Shown: positions 36,641 to 45,750, counted from the stretch's first letter. The stretch: DNA of 62,011 nucleotides from Bacillota bacterium (GCA_012837385.1 DURH01000015.1:1-62011), one strand, 5' to 3'. Notes: a model not told the origin generated them from the sequence alone. Translations and numbers: made by a program.

Positions 36641-38761
36641 ATGCTCGATTTTTTTCGGGATGGTTTCTATAAAGATCTGGTACTCCTGCTTGTGATTTCC
36701 ATCATACTCGGCGCGGCGTTCTCTCAAGGTGTGGCTTGGGCCATTGACACCTATTTTGGTGATACCTTGGATCAGATGATCGGCGAGTACGGCGAGTATG
36801 ATCTGATTCTGCATATCCGCGAGGAAGCAAAAGAAGCAGCGCTGCGGGAGCTGCAGCGCATCGGCGAGCAGTCCTTCCCAGGTTATAAACTCAATGAAAC
36901 ACTGACCATTGCAGGACAAGCCAATGTGTTTTTTGGGCTGCCGCCACAGTTCCGCACCAGGGAGGTCTTGGAAAGCATCACCTCCTATTTCGGCGCGGTC
37001 CCGGGGCTGAACGGCTATACGCTTATGGCGGAGCCCAGTGTGCTCATTCGGGGAGTACACCCTGGGGTTCGGGAAGAACTGAGAGAAGAAATTGAAGAAC
37101 TCAAGGGTGTCAGTTTCACCGTGAAAGACGGCAATAATTTGGTTGTGTTAACGGAAAAAGAGGACGATTTGCCCCAAGTTACAGCTGGCATCGAGGGGAT
37201 TCTGGCTCAATACCAAATCCTAGAGCTGCGTTTCCCCATGGGGTTTGAAGTAGACACCCAGGAAGTGGGCAACAAGGCTCTGGAGATTCTGCGCGCTCAG
37301 GAGTCTTCAGCCAGCCGCTACGCCAACGTGACTTCCGCCCAATACGGAGAGGATCTGGACGCCTTTTTGAAGACCTTGGTGGAGATGCGGGACTTCTTGG
37401 GCAGCTATGCTTCCAAGGTGCGCATCTCTCCCTCACCTGGCATCAGTTTGTCTGTGGGGGAACGCATTGTGCTGGAGGCAGTCGGGGAGATGCAGGAGGA
37501 ACTGATAATTGAGGTCACTGGCGTTTTTGGAGACCTTGCCGAGGGCATGATTATTCAGGGCTCTCCCGTTCAGTCCATGGATCGAGTTGTGCAGCAGGGT
37601 TATCGTCTGCTGGGAGAGGGAGAGCAGGGAGATTATATTGGTGAGGTGGAAATCGAAAACGAGCGCTACCGCCTGGCTTACGCTGTAGATGAGAGTTTGC
37701 GGCTGTTGGCAGAATTAGAGGAACTGGCAGTACAGGCCAGTTCCGCAGTGGACAACGCCGAGGCGGTGCTCACTACCTTCCAGGAAGCCTTAATGCAGCT
37801 GGAGGTGCTGCAGGTGCAGATGCGCCAGCTCAACGAGGGAATAGCGAAGGGAGATGCCAAGTCTTCCGGTGAGCAGTTCCTAGTTACTCTGCTCCTCAAC
37901 GGCCTCTTTCAGACCTTAGCCCAGGGAGTAATCCATACTGGTGAGGAGTCTTTGGACTCTCTGCAGAACCTGGATATTGAAGAGATGCGCAGCAGCCTAG
38001 ATGGCATCAGTACGCAGATTGCCAATGTACAAGAGATCGATGTGGCCGCCATCATGGAGCAGATCGGCTTTGTACGCGACACCCTCCCGGATCTCAGCGA
38101 TGCGGAGATCGGCCAGTCCATTCGCCTCATCAACACCTATTTGGGCGGCCAGGTGATCCCTGGAGAACGGGTTCAGCTGCTGATTCAAGGTGAAGCGCCC
38201 AATGAGAAAGCACTGGAGAAGATCTTCCAAACGGAGCTTGAAAACCCCTATCTCCACACTTATTCCACTTCGGCAGGGATGGTTTCCCCTGATGCCAGAG
38301 GAGAGATTTTCCGGATCCTCAAGGAAGTCCGCTCGATTGTCGCTGGCATGCTGGCCATCATCTTCACCATGATCGTCCTGGCCCTGGATCATGCTGCTAT
38401 CTTCAGTACCCTCAAACAGCTGCGGGCAGGGAAGAAGGCCCGTACCAAGCGCTGGATGCGGATTTTGGATCCCCTCTTGCTCTTCGGTGGAGTGCTGGGC
38501 AGCGGCCTGCTCACCAGCATCTACTATCTAGCTAAGGGCCAGATTCCCTTTTTCAGCCCGGTGGTGGTGGCCGCCTTAGGGTTTGTGCTGGGAGTGGTGC
38601 TGGTGGTGTTTGCAGAGCGCTTCAGCCCCGTGGACAGTATGGAACTCATGGCAGGCCAATCCTTAGGGCTGTCCAACGTACAAATCATGCGGGAAGTTGT
38701 GATTCCCCCCAGCCGTCCCGGCTTGCTTAATTTGCTCAATCGCTTTAAACAGCAATTCTAA
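36641..38761 (+). CDS. ABC permease-like protein with large periplasmic domain (four helices), family not recognised
   Basis: The 706-residue protein has one N-terminal helix (about 12-34), some 530 extracytoplasmic residues, and three C-terminal helices (about 565-583, 611-632, 637-657). This 1+3 topology is that of LolC/E, MacB and FtsX. The exported part has two alpha/beta-looking segments and a long coiled coil (about 350-390). The cytoplasmic tail (about 668-696) contains AGQSLGLSNVQIMREVVIPPSRPG, strongly resembling the EAA coupling motif of importer permeases. It is followed at 15 bases by an ATPase gene. I infer a transporter or mechanical exporter for an envelope lipid or lipoprotein. 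Start: ATG at 36641 after GGAGGAAGGG. Confidence 0.75.
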   Translation: MLDFFRDGFYKDLVLLLVISIILGAAFSQGVAWAIDTYFGDTLDQMIGEYGEYDLILHIREEAKEAALRELQRIGEQSFPGYKLNETLTIAGQANVFFGLPPQFRTREVLESITSYFGAVPGLNGYTLMAEPSVLIRGVHPGVREELREEIEELKGVSFTVKDGNNLVVLTEKEDDLPQVTAGIEGILAQYQILELRFPMGFEVDTQEVGNKALEILRAQESSASRYANVTSAQYGEDLDAFLKTLVEMRDFLGSYASKVRISPSPGISLSVGERIVLEAVGEMQEELIIEVTGVFGDLAEGMIIQGSPVQSMDRVVQQGYRLLGEGEQGDYIGEVEIENERYRLAYAVDESLRLLAELEELAVQASSAVDNAEAVLTTFQEALMQLEVLQVQMRQLNEGIAKGDAKSSGEQFLVTLLLNGLFQTLAQGVIHTGEESLDSLQNLDIEEMRSSLDGISTQIANVQEIDVAAIMEQIGFVRDTLPDLSDAEIGQSIRLINTYLGGQVIPGERVQLLIQGEAPNEKALEKIFQTELENPYLHTYSTSAGMVSPDARGEIFRILKEVRSIVAGMLAIIFTMIVLALDHAAIFSTLKQLRAGKKARTKRWMRILDPLLLFGGVLGSGLLTSIYYLAKGQIPFFSPVVVAALGFVLGVVLVVFAERFSPVDSMELMAGQSLGLSNVQIMREVVIPPSRPGLLNLLNRFKQQF

Positions 38762-38776
38762 AGGAGGTGCCTGCCC

Positions 38777-39505
38777 ATGCTCGAGATTAGGGATCTACGC
38801 AAATCTTACGGAAAACTAACTGCCCTAGCTGGTGTAGATCTGGATGTGGCGAGGGGTGAAACGGTTGTGATTATGGGTCCCTCGGGATGCGGGAAATCAA
38901 CGCTGATCCGCTGCGTAAACCGCCTCACTGAACCGGATCAGGGCTCCATCATCCTGGGAGGACAGGACGTTTTGGCCCTTTCCAGCCCGGAACTGCAGAA
39001 GTTCCGGCGCAGGGTGGGCTTTGTCTTTCAGCAGTTCAACTTAATCGCTCGTTTGACTGTGCTGGAAAATGTTATGTTCCACTTGGTGCTGGGAGGCATG
39101 GAGCGGGAAGAAGCAGCCGAGAGAGCCCTGGCCTCTCTAGACAAGGTGGGCCTCAGGGCTGCCGCAGACCGCAGGCCCAGGGAGCTCAGTGGGGGCCAGC
39201 AGCAGCGGGTGGGAATCGCCAGGGCCCTGGTGACCAACCCGGAGATTATGCTCTGGGATGAACCCACTGCTTCCCTGGATCCCATCTTGGTGGGCGAGGT
39301 GTTGGAGGTAATGGAGGAATTAGTGAAGGAAACCGGTACCACCATGGTAATCGTCACCCATGAAGTGTCCTTTGCTTTGAGGGTAGCTCACCGCATCGTG
39401 TTTATGGATCAGGGCAGAGTGGTGGAAGAAGGCCCGCCGCAGGAAGTGTTTGCTGAACCGCGTTCGGAAATCGCCAAACTGTATAGGAAGCTCTTGGTGA
39501 ACTAA
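38777..39505 (+). CDS. ABC transporter ATP-binding protein
   Basis: The 242-residue protein has Walker A GPSGCGKST, Q-loop FVFQQFN, signature LSGGQQQR, Walker B MLWDEPTASLD and the switch His in VTHE. It resembles GlnQ/LolD-type ATPases. A near-perfect AAAGGAGGTG ribosome site precedes the ATG. It is the obvious partner of the preceding permease-like protein. Confidence 0.92.
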   Translation: MLEIRDLRKSYGKLTALAGVDLDVARGETVVIMGPSGCGKSTLIRCVNRLTEPDQGSIILGGQDVLALSSPELQKFRRRVGFVFQQFNLIARLTVLENVMFHLVLGGMEREEAAERALASLDKVGLRAAADRRPRELSGGQQQRVGIARALVTNPEIMLWDEPTASLDPILVGEVLEVMEELVKETGTTMVIVTHEVSFALRVAHRIVFMDQGRVVEEGPPQEVFAEPRSEIAKLYRKLLVN

Positions 39506-39668
39506 GGAAGCGGGCGAAAAAAGAGGAAAAGCTGGACTGATGCCGAACCCTGTATACAGCTGTGTGACTTGCAGGATTTCACAGCCTTAAGGAGTGAGCA
39601 CTGGTGACAGATGTGCCGGGAGAGACGCTTTCCACAATTGTGTTGGCGTCCTGGGAGGATGGGTCACT

Positions 39669-40829
39669 ATGAGTCAGAGGATATTGATTATTGGAGGCGA
39701 CAACACCAGCGATCGCTTTGGAGCAGCCCTGGCCAATAAGATTCATGACCTGCGCCCGCAGGTAACGGTATATGGGGTTGGGGGACCCCTGATGAATGAC
39801 GCCGGTGTGCGTCTGCTTTTTGATATCTCGGAAATCGTCAGTCTAGGTGTCTTCCAGTCTGTTAAGGGTTCCACGGTGATCAAGCGCTTGATCGCCAGGG
39901 TAGTGGAGACCATGGATCAGGAAGAACCCGCGGTGGTGCTGCAGATCGGGCTGCCTGTCTTCGGCCTGAAGCTGCTGGAGATTGCCCGCTCTCGTGGAAT
40001 TCCTGTTTTGTACTATTACACGCCATTCAGCCGGGGGCTATCCCATGCCAATCTGCGCCAATTCGGGAATGTGGTGACCAAGGTAGCAGCCATCAGCAAG
40101 ACAGAAGCTGCCCTGTGTGCAGACGCAGGCATAGATGTTGAGTTTGTAGGCCATCCCTTGATGGACTTGGCGGATCACACCGTAACGCCCGCGGCGGCCA
40201 GGGAGAAGCTGGGCCTGCCCGCAGAAGGGAAAGTAGTGGCTGTGCTGCCTGGGGCAAGAGAGGTGGAAGTGAGGCATGTCCTTCCCCCTGTGTGCAGAGC
40301 TTTAGACCTGCTTACCAAGGAGCATTCTGATCTGCAGGTGATCCTCTCCCTTGCTCCCATTATCCGCACCACTCTTGTGGAAGAGATCCTGAAGAGTGTT
40401 CCCTGCGATAATGTGCGCTGGGAACGGAGCACCTACAACGTACTTAGCGCGGCCGATGCTGCCATAACATCCATCGGCACCGCGTCTTTGGAGGCGTCCC
40501 TTTTAGGCGTGCCTTCCCTTGCGGTCTACCGCGTACCGCGTACTACTTATTTTGCTGAAAGAGTGCTGGACCGCAAGCCTTATATGACAATTACCAACAA
40601 GATTCTGCGAAAGAGTGTAATACCTGAGTTTATCCAGGGTTCCTTGAACCCGCAGAGAATTGCTGATACTCTTGAGCAACTGCTCTATGACGAGCAGGCC
40701 CGCGGAAACATGCTGAAGGAGTTCTCTGGGCTCGATGGAGAGCTGGGGGAGACGGGAGCAGTGGAGCGGGCTGTGCGCTTACTTCTAAGAATGGCTGGAT
40801 GTGGAGACCATGGGACAACTAGCAGCTGA
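39669..40829 (+). CDS. Lipid A disaccharide synthase (LpxB)-like glycosyltransferase
   Basis: The 386-residue protein has the LpxB fold: LQIGLPVFGLKLLEIARSRG, YYYTPFSRGL, VGHPLMD, VAVLPGAREVEV and TSIGTASLEASLLGVPSLAVY. The N-terminal LpxB motif GExSGD reads GGDNTSD here, so the first loop differs. LpxB joins UDP-diacylglucosamine to lipid X; with that loop changed, another lipid-linked sugar is possible. No lpxA, lpxC, lpxD or lpxK is nearby. An open frame with a GTG start reaches 39594, but its extra 25 residues do not look like the family. It overlaps lptB. Confidence 0.8.
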   Translation: MSQRILIIGGDNTSDRFGAALANKIHDLRPQVTVYGVGGPLMNDAGVRLLFDISEIVSLGVFQSVKGSTVIKRLIARVVETMDQEEPAVVLQIGLPVFGLKLLEIARSRGIPVLYYYTPFSRGLSHANLRQFGNVVTKVAAISKTEAALCADAGIDVEFVGHPLMDLADHTVTPAAAREKLGLPAEGKVVAVLPGAREVEVRHVLPPVCRALDLLTKEHSDLQVILSLAPIIRTTLVEEILKSVPCDNVRWERSTYNVLSAADAAITSIGTASLEASLLGVPSLAVYRVPRTTYFAERVLDRKPYMTITNKILRKSVIPEFIQGSLNPQRIADTLEQLLYDEQARGNMLKEFSGLDGELGETGAVERAVRLLLRMAGCGDHGTTSS

Positions 40830-41535
40830 ACAGCTGGTGAAAATCTACGGCAAGCGTACCGTAGTTCAGGGTGTGGACTTTCAAGCCAACCGGGGAGAAA
40901 TCGTGGGGTTGTTAGGGCCAAATGGTGCCGGCAAAACCACCATCTTCAGCATGATCCTGGGTTTGACCAAACCCAATGGGGGGAGCATTTACCTCGATGG
41001 CCGGGATATTACCGAGCTGCCCATGTATAAGCGCACGCGCCTGGGTTTAGGGTACCTACCCCAGGAGCCATCGGTTTTTCGCAAGCTGACGGTGGAAGAG
41101 AATCTGCGGGGAGTTCTGCAGCTGCGCAGGGAACTGTCCAGGGATGAGCAGGAGGCTGTCCTCAGCAGGCTCCTGGCTGAGTTTAACTTGGACGGGGTGC
41201 GCAGCCAGAAGGGGTATCAGCTTTCCGGCGGTGAGAGGCGCCGAACGGAGATAGCCCGAGCATTAGCTCTGGATCCGGCCTTTATCTTCCTGGACGAGCC
41301 CTTTGCCGGGGTGGATCCCATCGCAGTGGGGGAGATCCAGGATATAGTGTCTCGCCTGCGTTCCAGCAACCTAGGCATTATCATCACTGACCACAATGTC
41401 CGGGAGACGCTGCGCATCACCGATCGAGCCTATATCATACACTTAGGAAAAGTGCTGGTCTCTGGACCCACTCAAGAGGTAGCAGATGACGAGCTGGCCC
41501 GCAAGTATTATCTAGGAGCCAATTTTGCGCTCTAA
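40810..41535 (+). CDS. lptB: Lipid-export ABC ATPase LptB
   Basis: The roughly 241-residue protein has LptB-specific stretches: LLGPNGAGKTT, TRLGLGYLPQEPSVFRKLTVEENL, LSGGERRRTEIARALA, FLDEPFAGVDPIAV and TDHNVRETL. It powers the LptF-type permease encoded 7 kb upstream. ATG at 40810 is chosen; GTG at 40801 is an alternative. It overlaps the LpxB-like gene by 20 bases. Confidence 0.94.
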   Translation: MGQLAAEQLVKIYGKRTVVQGVDFQANRGEIVGLLGPNGAGKTTIFSMILGLTKPNGGSIYLDGRDITELPMYKRTRLGLGYLPQEPSVFRKLTVEENLRGVLQLRRELSRDEQEAVLSRLLAEFNLDGVRSQKGYQLSGGERRRTEIARALALDPAFIFLDEPFAGVDPIAVGEIQDIVSRLRSSNLGIIITDHNVRETLRITDRAYIIHLGKVLVSGPTQEVADDELARKYYLGANFAL

Positions 41536-41553
41536 AGAAGGAAGGTGCAGCCC

Positions 41554-42678
41554 ATGTATGGCTTTACCCTCATCCTAACCCTAGCCGTGGTAGGCGGTGC
41601 CATCGCCTATATAGGGGATAGATTAGGCATGAACGTCGGCCGCAAGAAGCTGACGTTATTTGGTCTGCGCCCTAAACATACAAGTATATTGGTGACCATC
41701 GTCACCGGGGTACTCATTGCCACCGCTTCCATCGCTGTCCTCAGCATTGCTTCTCAGGACGTGCGTACAGCGCTGTTCAACATGAAGGAGATTCAAGAGG
41801 AGCTGCGGGGCCTGCAAAAGGACTATGCGGAGATGAAGGGCCAGCGGGATGCAGCAAATGAGGAACTGCAGGAAGCGGAGCTGAAGCTTGCCCAGGCGGA
41901 GAGCAGTTACGCGGCGATCACTGCCGAGTTGGAGCTGGCACAGCAGTCAGTGGAAGCTTTGAACCAAGAACGGGCTTTCCTCGAGGCGGAAGTGGCAGAG
42001 CTGGCAGTTACCGCGGAACAACTCAGCTGGCTGTATGATTTGGTGGAGACCGCCTTTGGCCAGATCAGGGCGGCGGATATCGCCTTCAATGCCAGTGAAG
42101 TTATCCTGACCACCGTAATTGAACCGGGTTTGAGCCGCGAGGAGGTGCGGGCAGCCCTGGAGAATTTCCTCCTGGAAGTGGATGATGTGGCCTATCGCCG
42201 CAGTGCACGGGCTGGCGATTCCGATCCGTACAGGGCCATCTATCTGCCGCCTGGTGTCATTGACCTGGTGGTTGAAGATGTGCTTCTGGCAAGGGGTACT
42301 GTCATAGTCCGCGCCGTAAGTGAGGCCAACAGCATACCAGGTGTTCCAGTGCGAGTTTATCTGGAAAACTACATGGATCAGATGGTGTTCTCCAAAGGTA
42401 CGGTGCTGGCGTCCAGCACCTGGGATCCCAAGGGTGGGGTAGAGATCGACTTGGTGATTCTGCAGATCCTGAACCAAGCCAACAATGCTGCTCTCAATGC
42501 AGGTGTGGCCTTGAGTCCAGAGCGGAGGGGCGCGGTGCTCCTTCCAGGCGGCTATTTCTTCGACGCCATTGAAGCCTCCCGGGAGATCGAACAGCCCGTG
42601 GAAATCCGCTTAGTCGTGGCGGAGGATTCCTGGCGTTCTACCAGCCCTGTGCTTTTGAACTTAGAGATGGTCTTTTGA
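41554..42678 (+). CDS. DUF3084 membrane/coiled-coil protein
   Basis: The 374-residue protein has two N-terminal helices with IGDRLGMNVGRKKLTLFGLRPKHT between them, which is diagnostic of DUF3084, then a coiled coil (about 75-155) and a globular domain. The family is found in cyanobacteria and diderm Firmicutes near outer-membrane genes, but its role is not known. ATG at 41554 is preceded by GGAAGG. Confidence 0.82.
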   Translation: MYGFTLILTLAVVGGAIAYIGDRLGMNVGRKKLTLFGLRPKHTSILVTIVTGVLIATASIAVLSIASQDVRTALFNMKEIQEELRGLQKDYAEMKGQRDAANEELQEAELKLAQAESSYAAITAELELAQQSVEALNQERAFLEAEVAELAVTAEQLSWLYDLVETAFGQIRAADIAFNASEVILTTVIEPGLSREEVRAALENFLLEVDDVAYRRSARAGDSDPYRAIYLPPGVIDLVVEDVLLARGTVIVRAVSEANSIPGVPVRVYLENYMDQMVFSKGTVLASSTWDPKGGVEIDLVILQILNQANNAALNAGVALSPERRGAVLLPGGYFFDAIEASREIEQPVEIRLVVAEDSWRSTSPVLLNLEMVF

Positions 42679-42740
42679 CAGGGAGAAACTGCCAACCCAG
42701 CCTGGGCAGGAATTTTCCTCCCTTTATGGAAATCTGCATA

Positions 42741-42769
42741 TCGAAAAGGTCCTTGGCCTGTGCTATAAT
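42741..42769 (+). promoter_or_regulatory. Promoter of ompM
   Basis: An extended -10 TGC-TATAAT (42761-42769) with exact hexamer follows TCGAAA (42741-42746, 4 of 6 to consensus) at 17 bases. It predicts a transcript with a leader of about 300 bases before ompM. Confidence 0.7.
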
Positions 42770-42775
42770 GGTACA

Positions 42776-43074
42776 GAGAGACTAAATTCTTCCAGGAATG
42801 TTGAGTTAAAAAGATCAACGCCAAGGAGGATTTGGGAAAATAGTGGAGAAATAACCACTATTACTAATGTCCAATTTCAGTATCTTACAAGTTAGGCCGG
42901 TTAGAAAGGAGGTGCCCGCGGTTACCGCCGACTGAAGGTACTGAGAGATGAATGCGCTCTTGTCTTTGCCTGAAACTGAGGGAACAAGGACACTCAAAGG
43001 ATAGCGGACGAGAGGGTTTTCATCAGCATAACATACCCAAATGATGAAAATCACACAAAACCAAGGGGGTTAAC
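42776..43074 (+). promoter_or_regulatory. Long structured 5' leader of ompM
   Basis: About 300 bases have no convincing gene. They contain two strong Shine-Dalgarno sequences with no good start codon after them (AAGGAGGA at 42823-42830; AAAGGAGGTG at 42905-42914), a hairpin AATAGTGG/CCACTATT just after the first, and a 9-bp stem with 16-base loop (43017-43025 with 43042-43050) shortly before the true ribosome site AAGGGGG (43063-43069). An 18-codon ATG frame at 42950 has no clear ribosome site. Confidence 0.5.
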
Positions 43075-45234
43075 ATGACCATGAAGTTTAAAAGATTTGC
43101 CCTGGTATTAGCCATCGTGCTTATGGCTAGTACGCTGACACCGGTCTTTGCCAGTCCGTTCGCGGATGTTCCAGCTGACCACTGGGCCTACGACGCAATC
43201 GTAGAATTGGCCGCTGCCGGCTTAATCGAAGGATATCCCGATGGAACCTATGGTGGCGCCAGAATGATGACTCGCTATGAGGCTGCTATGGTTTTTGCAC
43301 GCGCTCTGCGCCGTCTCGAAACCCAGATCGCCAGCATGGATCTCCTGCCTGAGCTCGACAAAGTGAAGGCTGAATTGATGGCTGAGATCGAAGCTGCTAA
43401 GGCTGCTGCTGGACAGCAGGCCCCAGCTGAGACCACCATTATCGAGAGAGTTATCGTTGACAAAGATGTGGACGAAGAAACCTTAGCCCGCATCCGCGCT
43501 AACGAAGTTGCTGCCGAAGCTCTCGAAGGCGATATGGCTTATTTGGAAGCCAGAATGCTTGGTCTCATCGATGGCATCCGCTATGATCTCGACCAGCTGA
43601 AGGATCGCCCAGTAGAAGTAGAAGCTCCTTCCCTGGAAGAAATCGAAGCTTTGATTGCCCAGAGAATTGAAGAGAGCATCCTGGAAGCAGCAGCTGCTGC
43701 CAAAGAAACCACCATCATCGAGAGAGTAGTAGCAACTACTCCTGAGCTCACCAAGCAAGATGTTGAGTTTATCGCTGAAGCTCTCATTCGTGAGCAAGTT
43801 TCCAGACTCGATCTCCTCGTCCAAGAGAACAGAGCAATGATCTCTGCCCTGTCCGATTGGGTTGACGAGCTTGATGGCGACGTAGAAGTACTGAAGGGCG
43901 ACGTAGCCGATCTGCAAGACAGAATGGCTGTTGTTGAAAAAGTTCGCCTTTCCGGAAGCCTTGATCTCAAAGGCGAGAAGAAGATTGGCAAGGATCTTGC
44001 CTTTTCCCAAACCGGCAAGCTAAACCTCAATGTCAAAGCTTCTGAAGCTACCGATGTGAAGGCCTACGTTGAGTGGGATCTGAAACCATTCACCTGGGAT
44101 TACACTCTGAAGAACTACTATGCTGAAGTCACCTCTTCCACACCTCTCAGCCGCCTGCTGGTAGGTAGAGTGGCAAAAGGCAACCTGAGCCCATTTGGCT
44201 ACGTGCTTGCCTCTGCTGACTATGGATTTGGTGGATTGGCCAAGGTTGACTTGATTGATGACCTGAGCCTGAACATTTTCGCTGGCCAGAAGGCTGCTGG
44301 CGATACCAAGTTTGACACTGCTGTGTCCTTGGAATACAAGTTCATCCCTGAGCTTGGCATTAAGCTGAAGGGTGCAGCATCGAAGCCTTACAGCGGAATG
44401 TTTGAGAACTACGCTGCTGGCATCGGCCTCTTTGGTGAGGTAGCTGGCATCACCTATACCGGCGACTTCGCTATGGACTTTGCAGCGAAAGAGAAGAACT
44501 ACCTCGGCGTAGCTACTCTGAAGACCGAGCTTGCTGGCTTCTCACTGGACGGCAAAGTTGTATTTGAAGAAGAGAACTACGCTATCGCTCCTCAGCTCCT
44601 GGTTGCTGACAACCGCCTCGGTGTTGAGGGTGGATTCAGCACCAAGTTTGAGCCTATCACGCTGGGTGCCCGTGCTTACTACGAAGGCCTGCCTGCTGAA
44701 GGCAAGACCGCTGACAGCATCCTTGCTGTAAAAGCCGATGCTTCCGCATCCTTTGACCTCTTCCTGCCTGTAACCCTGAGCGGTGAGGTTGTGGCTAACA
44801 AGACTGGCGACGCCAATGCTGAGTTTAAGCTCCACGCCCTGGCTAAGCTGGAAATTGCCAAGAAGGGTGAATACGGTCTCCGCTATGGCGTAAACGCTCT
44901 GTACGAGAAGAACATCTTCGATCCTGCAGTTGACTCGCCAAGCTGGAAAAACATTGCTCACATCCTCGACAGGGATGAGGTACGTGTGGGTGCTAACGTA
45001 GGTTACGGTGTAGACTTGAGCAGTGCTAAGTTTGACGTAGACTACAAAGCAGCATTCACCCTGCCAACCCAGCCGAAGGATCAGGCTATGACTCTGACTC
45101 ACAACCTGGATCTGGCCTACGCTTTCACCAAGGATGTCAAGCTGACCCTGGGTGGAACAGTTGAGCAGACCATCGTTGAAAAAGAGTTCACCAACGCATT
45201 TGGCTACAAAGCAGGTTTGAGCGTAGCTTTCTAA
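43075..45234 (+). CDS. ompM: OmpM-type major porin with SLH domain
   Basis: The 719-residue protein has a signal peptide (about 1-27), one SLH domain (about 28-85: SPFADVPADHWAYDAIVELAAAGLIEGYPDG...TRYEAAMVFAR), two coiled-coil regions separated by TTIIERV repeats (about 120-305) and a C-terminal barrel ending SVAF. OmpM tethers the outer membrane of diderm Firmicutes to peptidoglycan and acts as a porin. Codons are strongly skewed to a small preferred set (GCT, GAA, GTT, CTC), unlike the neighbours, which suggests very high expression. It has its own promoter and a strong terminator. Confidence 0.92.
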   Translation: MTMKFKRFALVLAIVLMASTLTPVFASPFADVPADHWAYDAIVELAAAGLIEGYPDGTYGGARMMTRYEAAMVFARALRRLETQIASMDLLPELDKVKAELMAEIEAAKAAAGQQAPAETTIIERVIVDKDVDEETLARIRANEVAAEALEGDMAYLEARMLGLIDGIRYDLDQLKDRPVEVEAPSLEEIEALIAQRIEESILEAAAAAKETTIIERVVATTPELTKQDVEFIAEALIREQVSRLDLLVQENRAMISALSDWVDELDGDVEVLKGDVADLQDRMAVVEKVRLSGSLDLKGEKKIGKDLAFSQTGKLNLNVKASEATDVKAYVEWDLKPFTWDYTLKNYYAEVTSSTPLSRLLVGRVAKGNLSPFGYVLASADYGFGGLAKVDLIDDLSLNIFAGQKAAGDTKFDTAVSLEYKFIPELGIKLKGAASKPYSGMFENYAAGIGLFGEVAGITYTGDFAMDFAAKEKNYLGVATLKTELAGFSLDGKVVFEEENYAIAPQLLVADNRLGVEGGFSTKFEPITLGARAYYEGLPAEGKTADSILAVKADASASFDLFLPVTLSGEVVANKTGDANAEFKLHALAKLEIAKKGEYGLRYGVNALYEKNIFDPAVDSPSWKNIAHILDRDEVRVGANVGYGVDLSSAKFDVDYKAAFTLPTQPKDQAMTLTHNLDLAYAFTKDVKLTLGGTVEQTIVEKEFTNAFGYKAGLSVAF

Positions 45235-45260
45235 GCAAACTCAATGCCTAAAAGCAACAA

Positions 45261-45290
45261 AAAGGTCCTCCTCAGGGAGGACCTTTTTTT
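45261..45290 (+). terminator. Terminator of ompM
   Basis: A perfect 11-base-pair stem (45261-45271 with 45276-45286), four-base loop and seven T residues. Confidence 0.95.
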
Positions 45291-45345
45291 ACCCTCACAA
45301 GGGATGGTGAAAACACGAAAGCTGTGGGTGCAGGGTGGTGATTAA

Positions 45346-45750
45346 ATGATCGTCTTGGGCATTGATCCTGGGCAGGACAAATGTGGGCTCGCAGTGGTAG
45401 ATGGGGATGCGGTTTTGGTTAGAAAGGTTACAGCGCGCGCACAATACTTGGGCGTGGTGAAGGAGTGGGTGCACGAATACGGGGTTGAGCAAATAGTTAT
45501 AGGTGACGGGACTGGATCCGGTGAAGTGGTGAGGGAAGTTGGGGACAGCCTGCCGCACGTGCCCGCAGCCACAGTGGATGAGCGCTTTTCCTCTGAAGAG
45601 GCAAGGGATCGTTACTGGCGGGACCATCCACCCAGGAGTTGGCGCAAACTGATTCCCGTTAGTATGCAGACGCCGCCTGAACCCTATGATGATTTAGTGG
45701 CAGTGATTCTCGCCCAACGCTTCATCGCAGGGAAAAAGGGATCCACCTAA
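45346..45750 (+). CDS. YqgF/RuvX-like RNase H-fold protein
   Basis: The 134-residue protein begins MIVLGIDPGQDKCGLAVVDGD and contains VDERFSSEEARDRYW, the pattern of the YqgF/Holliday-resolvase-like family with acidic metal ligands. YqgF processes pre-16S rRNA. This one may be a divergent second copy rather than the standard YqgF, since it stands alone between two outer-membrane protein genes. Confidence 0.75.
   Translation: MIVLGIDPGQDKCGLAVVDGDAVLVRKVTARAQYLGVVKEWVHEYGVEQIVIGDGTGSGEVVREVGDSLPHVPAATVDERFSSEEARDRYWRDHPPRSWRKLIPVSMQTPPEPYDDLVAVILAQRFIAGKKGST

Noticed and set aside
39594-39668. 25-codon N-terminal extension of the LpxB-like gene from GTG 39594
   Set aside because: The extra residues are unlike the family, and the ATG at 39669 opens directly on the expected first beta strand.
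42950-43006. 18-codon frame in the ompM leader as a regulatory peptide
   Set aside because: Its ribosome site is weak and it is not placed behind either strong Shine-Dalgarno; I keep it only as part of the leader note.
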